DNA from: Treponema sp.
Lineage (GTDB): Bacteria > Spirochaetota > Spirochaetia > Treponematales > Breznakiellaceae
Direction: 5' to 3'
DNA: 8,556 nt
Assembly (NCBI GenBank): GCA_031271075.1
Contig: JAISWN010000185.1
Coordinates: 1-8,556, forward strand
A model generated the notes under the pieces. It was not told where the DNA came from. It saw only the letters and a program-made list of their open reading frames with translations, and did no database searches. Numbering within the stretch: position 1 is the stretch's first letter; each line of letters starts with the position of its first letter. This document shows, one piece after another, positions 5,724-8,556 of the stretch. The position numbers and the translations under genes are program-made.

Positions 5724-8556
5724 TCAACTGCACCCGGTGGTTCCGCCGCAGGTATCGCATTTCATACAGGTTCCGTTCCGCACCAGGGTAAAGGAGCCGC
5801 AGACGGGGCAGGGGTCTCCCTCGTAGCCTTTGATCCGGGCCTGGACTATCCTGGCGGCCTCGGTTTGAGCCGGGGGGCTTAGCACCTGGGAGGCTGTCCG
5901 GGCCTTGAGCCCCGAAAAGGGTTCCGTGTTGCCGGCCCCGGCGTGCCCCTCCCGGCCCTGCCCTTCGCGGCTGTGGCCGTGGGGTTTGAATCCGGCTGCG
6001 GGTTTCACCTTGCCGGGCCGAATCTCCGCCTCGTTCCCCTCGTCCCCGGTAGCGGTGGAGAGGAGGTCGTCGGGCTTAACCTGGCCCAGGTCGGTCCGTT
6101 TCAGGTAGCTGATCGCCAGATCCCGGAAGATGAAGTCGATGACGCTGGTGGACATCTTCACGTAATCGTGGCCCTGGACCGTGCCGTTGGGCTCGAAGCG
6201 GCTGAAGGTAAAGGCGTCCACGTACTCTTCCAGGGGAACCCCGTACTGGAGTCCCAGGGAGACGGCAATGGCGAAGCTGTTGAGGAGGCTCCGGAAGGCG
6301 GCGCCCTCCTTGTGCATGTCCAGGAAGATCTCTCCCAGGCTCCCCTCCTCGTACTCGCCGGTCCGGATAAAGATCGAGTGGCCCCCGATCTTGGCCTTTT
6401 GGGTGTAGCCCGAACGGCGGTTGGGCAGGGGTTTCCTGAGGCCCCGGAGTTCGTTCCAGCCTGCCCGGCCCCCGCCGGAGGACCCGGCGTTTGCCATGGC
6501 CCTTTCCACCCCCAGGATCGTGTCCGCCAGGGGGTCTGAGCCCGGGGCGAAGGAAGAGAGGGGCTGGGACAGTTTGGAGCCGTCCCGGTACAGGGCGACC
6601 GCCTTGAGGGCGCTTTTCCAGGCCAGCATGTAGGCCCCTTTCACATCCTCGTACCCGGAGCTGTTGGGCATGTTGATGGTCTTGCTGATGGCCCCGGAAA
6701 CGAAGGGCTGCACCGCCGCCATCATGCCGATATGGGCGGCCCAGGGAATGGATCGCCGCCCGTTTTTTCCCGAGGGGGTGGCGGTGTCAAAGACCGGGTA
6801 GTGTTCCTTTTTCAGCCCCGGCGCGCCCTCAAGCCCCATAGCGCCGCAGGCGTAGAGTTCCGCCTTTTCGATATCCTCCCCGGAAAAACCCAGATGCTTA
6901 AGAAGGCTGAAACCCGGCAGAGACCAGGTGGATTCGGGGATACCCAGGGTTTCCTCAACAAATTCCCGTCCCAGTATCCAGGGATTAAAGATCCCCTCCA
7001 GGTTAAGGCTGGTCTTTACCGCGTCTTCCACCGCCGCCAGGGCCTGGGGGGTGAAACCTTTGGCCGCCAGGGCCTTGTGGCCGATGGGATTCTCCCCCCC
7101 TTCCAGGGTCTTCCTGCCGGTGGCGTAGGAGATGATCTCGTCAATGGCCGCTCCGTCGTAACCCAGGGCTTCCAGAGCGGGAGGGACGGACTGGTTGATG
7201 ATCTTGAAGTAACCGCCGCCGGCCAGTTTTTTGAATTTCACCAGGGCGAAATCGGGTTCCACCCCGGTGGTATCGCAATCCATCAGGAGGCCGATAGTCC
7301 CGGTAGGGGCGATGGCGCTTACCTGGGCGTTCCGGAAACCCTGGGCCTCCCCCAGGTACAGAGCCTCGTCCCAGGCCTGCTTCGCCGCGTCCAGGAGGTA
7401 GGCAGGGCAGGCCTCGGGGGATATCCCCCTGGGAGGGGTGTGGAGGCCCTCGTATTCCCGGGCCTGGGCGTTCCCCGCGGCCCGGCGGTGGTTACGGATC
7501 ACCCGGAGCATCTCTTCCCGGTTTTCGGCATACCGGGCAAAGGGCCCCAGACTAGCCGCCATCCGGGCGGACTGGGCGTAGGCTTCGCCGGTCAGTATGG
7601 CCGAAAGGGCCCCGGCCACCGAGCGGCCTTCATCGGAATCATAGGCCAAACCCATGATCATCAGGAGCGTCCCCAGGTTGGCGTAACCCAAGCCCAGGGT
7701 ACGGTACTCGTAGGACAACTCGGCTATCCGGGGGGAAGGGAACTGGGCCATCACCACCGAAATTTCCAGGATCGTCGTCCAGATCCGGATGGCGTGGAGG
7801 TAACCCGCCACATCGAAAGTACGGGTCTTCTTGTCGTAGAAAAGGGCCAGGTTTATCGAGGCCAGGTTACAGGCCGTGTCGTCCAGGAACATGTACTCCG
7901 AACAGGGGTTGGAGGCCCGGATCTCCCCCCCCCGGGGACAGGTGTGCCAGTCGTTGATCGTCGTGTGGTACTGGAGCCCCGGATCCGCGCAGGCCCAGGC
8001 CGAACGGGCCACCTGATCCCAGAGATACCGGGCCCGGATGGTTTTGATCGTTTCCCCCGCTACCCGGCCGGTCAACGGCCAGTCCCCGTCTTCCAGCACC
8101 GCCTGGAGGAAATCGTCGCTTACCCGGAGGCTGTTGTTGCTGGACTGGCCGGAAACGGTATTGTAGGCCTCGTCGTCCCAGGCGGTAGAGAACACCGCGG
8201 GGTCCAGATCCTCGTCCCCCTGTTCGAGCCGCCGGAGGAACTGGTAGAGGTAGGCGGGGGGGATTTTGTCCCCCAGGGCGTTCCGCAGGGCCAGGGCCAG
8301 TTCGTGGTTCTTCCCGGCGCTGAACTTGTCCGCCTCGGGGCCCCGGAAGGCAGCCAGGGCCTTCTTAACCGCCTCCAGGTGCTTTTTTACAATGGCCGAA
8401 CCGGTAACCATGGAGGCGACCTTGTGCTCCTCCTGGGCCTTCCAGTTCACGTACTTTTCCACGTCCGGGTGATCCGCGTCCAGGGTAACCATCTTGGCCG
8501 CCCGGCGGGTGGTTCCCCCGCTCTTAATAGCCGAAGCGGAACGATCCCCGATTTTC
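5724..8556 (-). CDS. nrdJ: Adenosylcobalamin-dependent ribonucleotide reductase (class II), 5'-truncated by the window edge
   Basis: The enzyme reduces ribonucleotides to deoxyribonucleotides using a cobalamin-generated thiyl radical, so it works with or without oxygen. The frame stays open to the right edge: 21 codons upstream of the first internal ATG (8492) read KIGDRSASAIKSGGTTRRAA, a conserved NrdJ stretch, so that ATG is not the start. 943 residues are visible; the family has roughly 1,200, so some 250 are probably missing, including the first redox cysteine. Counting from the ATG at 8492, NPCSEY (195-200) holds the radical Cys197 with Asn195 and Glu199, and Cys208 eleven residues later is the expected redox partner. 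APTGTIG (395-401) is the phosphate-binding loop. A TSCPD-type domain covers about 696-800. A Gly/His-rich linker (about 815-880) leads to a zinc ribbon with Cys895, 898, 909, 912, 915 and 921. The stop is TGA at 5724-5726. Confidence 0.96.
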   Translation of the reverse strand, partial: KIGDRSASAIKSGGTTRRAAKMVTLDADHPDVEKYVNWKAQEEHKVASMVTGSAIVKKHLEAVKKALAAFRGPEADKFSAGKNHELALALRNALGDKIPPAYLYQFLRRLEQGDEDLDPAVFSTAWDDEAYNTVSGQSSNNSLRVSDDFLQAVLEDGDWPLTGRVAGETIKTIRARYLWDQVARSAWACADPGLQYHTTINDWHTCPRGGEIRASNPCSEYMFLDDTACNLASINLALFYDKKTRTFDVAGYLHAIRIWTTILEISVVMAQFPSPRIAELSYEYRTLGLGYANLGTLLMIMGLAYDSDEGRSVAGALSAILTGEAYAQSARMAASLGPFARYAENREEMLRVIRNHRRAAGNAQAREYEGLHTPPRGISPEACPAYLLDAAKQAWDEALYLGEAQGFRNAQVSAIAPTGTIGLLMDCDTTGVEPDFALVKFKKLAGGGYFKIINQSVPPALEALGYDGAAIDEIISYATGRKTLEGGENPIGHKALAAKGFTPQALAAVEDAVKTSLNLEGIFNPWILGREFVEETLGIPESTWSLPGFSLLKHLGFSGEDIEKAELYACGAMGLEGAPGLKKEHYPVFDTATPSGKNGRRSIPWAAHIGMMAAVQPFVSGAISKTINMPNSSGYEDVKGAYMLAWKSALKAVALYRDGSKLSQPLSSFAPGSDPLADTILGVERAMANAGSSGGGRAGWNELRGLRKPLPNRRSGYTQKAKIGGHSIFIRTGEYEEGSLGEIFLDMHKEGAAFRSLLNSFAIAVSLGLQYGVPLEEYVDAFTFSRFEPNGTVQGHDYVKMSTSVIDFIFRDLAISYLKRTDLGQVKPDDLLSTATGDEGNEAEIRPGKVKPAAGFKPHGHSREGQGREGHAGAGNTEPFSGLKARTASQVLSPPAQTEAARIVQARIKGYEGDPCPVCGSFTLVRNGTCMKCDTCGGTTGCS

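Noticed and set aside
4848..5882. Plus-strand open frame of 344 codons antisense to the methyltransferase and nrdJ end
   Set aside because: It lies opposite a gene with clear motifs, is full of Pro, Gly and Arg as expected from a GC-rich complementary strand, shows no domain, and runs over the boundary of two real genes.
8490..8492. ATG at 8492 as the nrdJ start
   Set aside because: The frame continues open to the window edge and the upstream 21 codons encode a conserved NrdJ stretch, so the gene is truncated by the window rather than starting here.

Overview
The window is 8,556 bases of GC-rich bacterial DNA. It holds five closely packed genes, all read from the minus strand, with no RNA gene, CRISPR array or intact mobile element. 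The organism cannot be fixed from this sequence alone. A lipoprotein-type solute-binding protein with a loose lipobox, a B12-dependent ribonucleotide reductase with the C-terminal zinc ribbon, and the overall gene style would fit a free-living or gut spirochaete (Treponema-like). Other Gram-negative anaerobes remain possible.

In transcription order (right to left), the first gene is nrdJ (8556 to 5724). It is cut by the right edge of the window and encodes the large adenosylcobalamin-dependent ribonucleotide reductase, which makes deoxyribonucleotides without oxygen. Six bases after its stop, a TTG codon opens a gene for a class I SAM-dependent methyltransferase of the UPF0020/Trm14-like type with a DPPW motif (5717 to 4611), probably an RNA N-methyltransferase. 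These two genes look co-transcribed.

A 186-base spacer (4425-4610) follows. It contains four 15-bp tandem repeat units that are each an odd palindrome, a triple ATTTAAC motif, a short inverted repeat and a good sigma-70 type promoter (TTGACA, 17 bp, TATACC). This promoter starts the second transcription unit, a four-gene polar amino-acid ABC importer in the order binding protein (aapJ), permease (aapQ), permease (aapM), ATPase (aapP). The order matches the Aap/Bzt/Yhd general L-amino-acid transporters. Gaps between these genes are 2, 3 and 12 bases, so translation is probably coupled.

The importer brings amino acids across the inner membrane: AapJ is lipid-anchored outside the membrane, AapQ/AapM form the channel and AapP hydrolyses ATP. 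The last 150 bases (1-150) are strikingly AT-rich (about 35% GC by hand count), carry no gene I can support, and may mark the edge of a different DNA segment. I did not find a new defence or mobile system. The most unusual part is the repeat-rich regulatory spacer.
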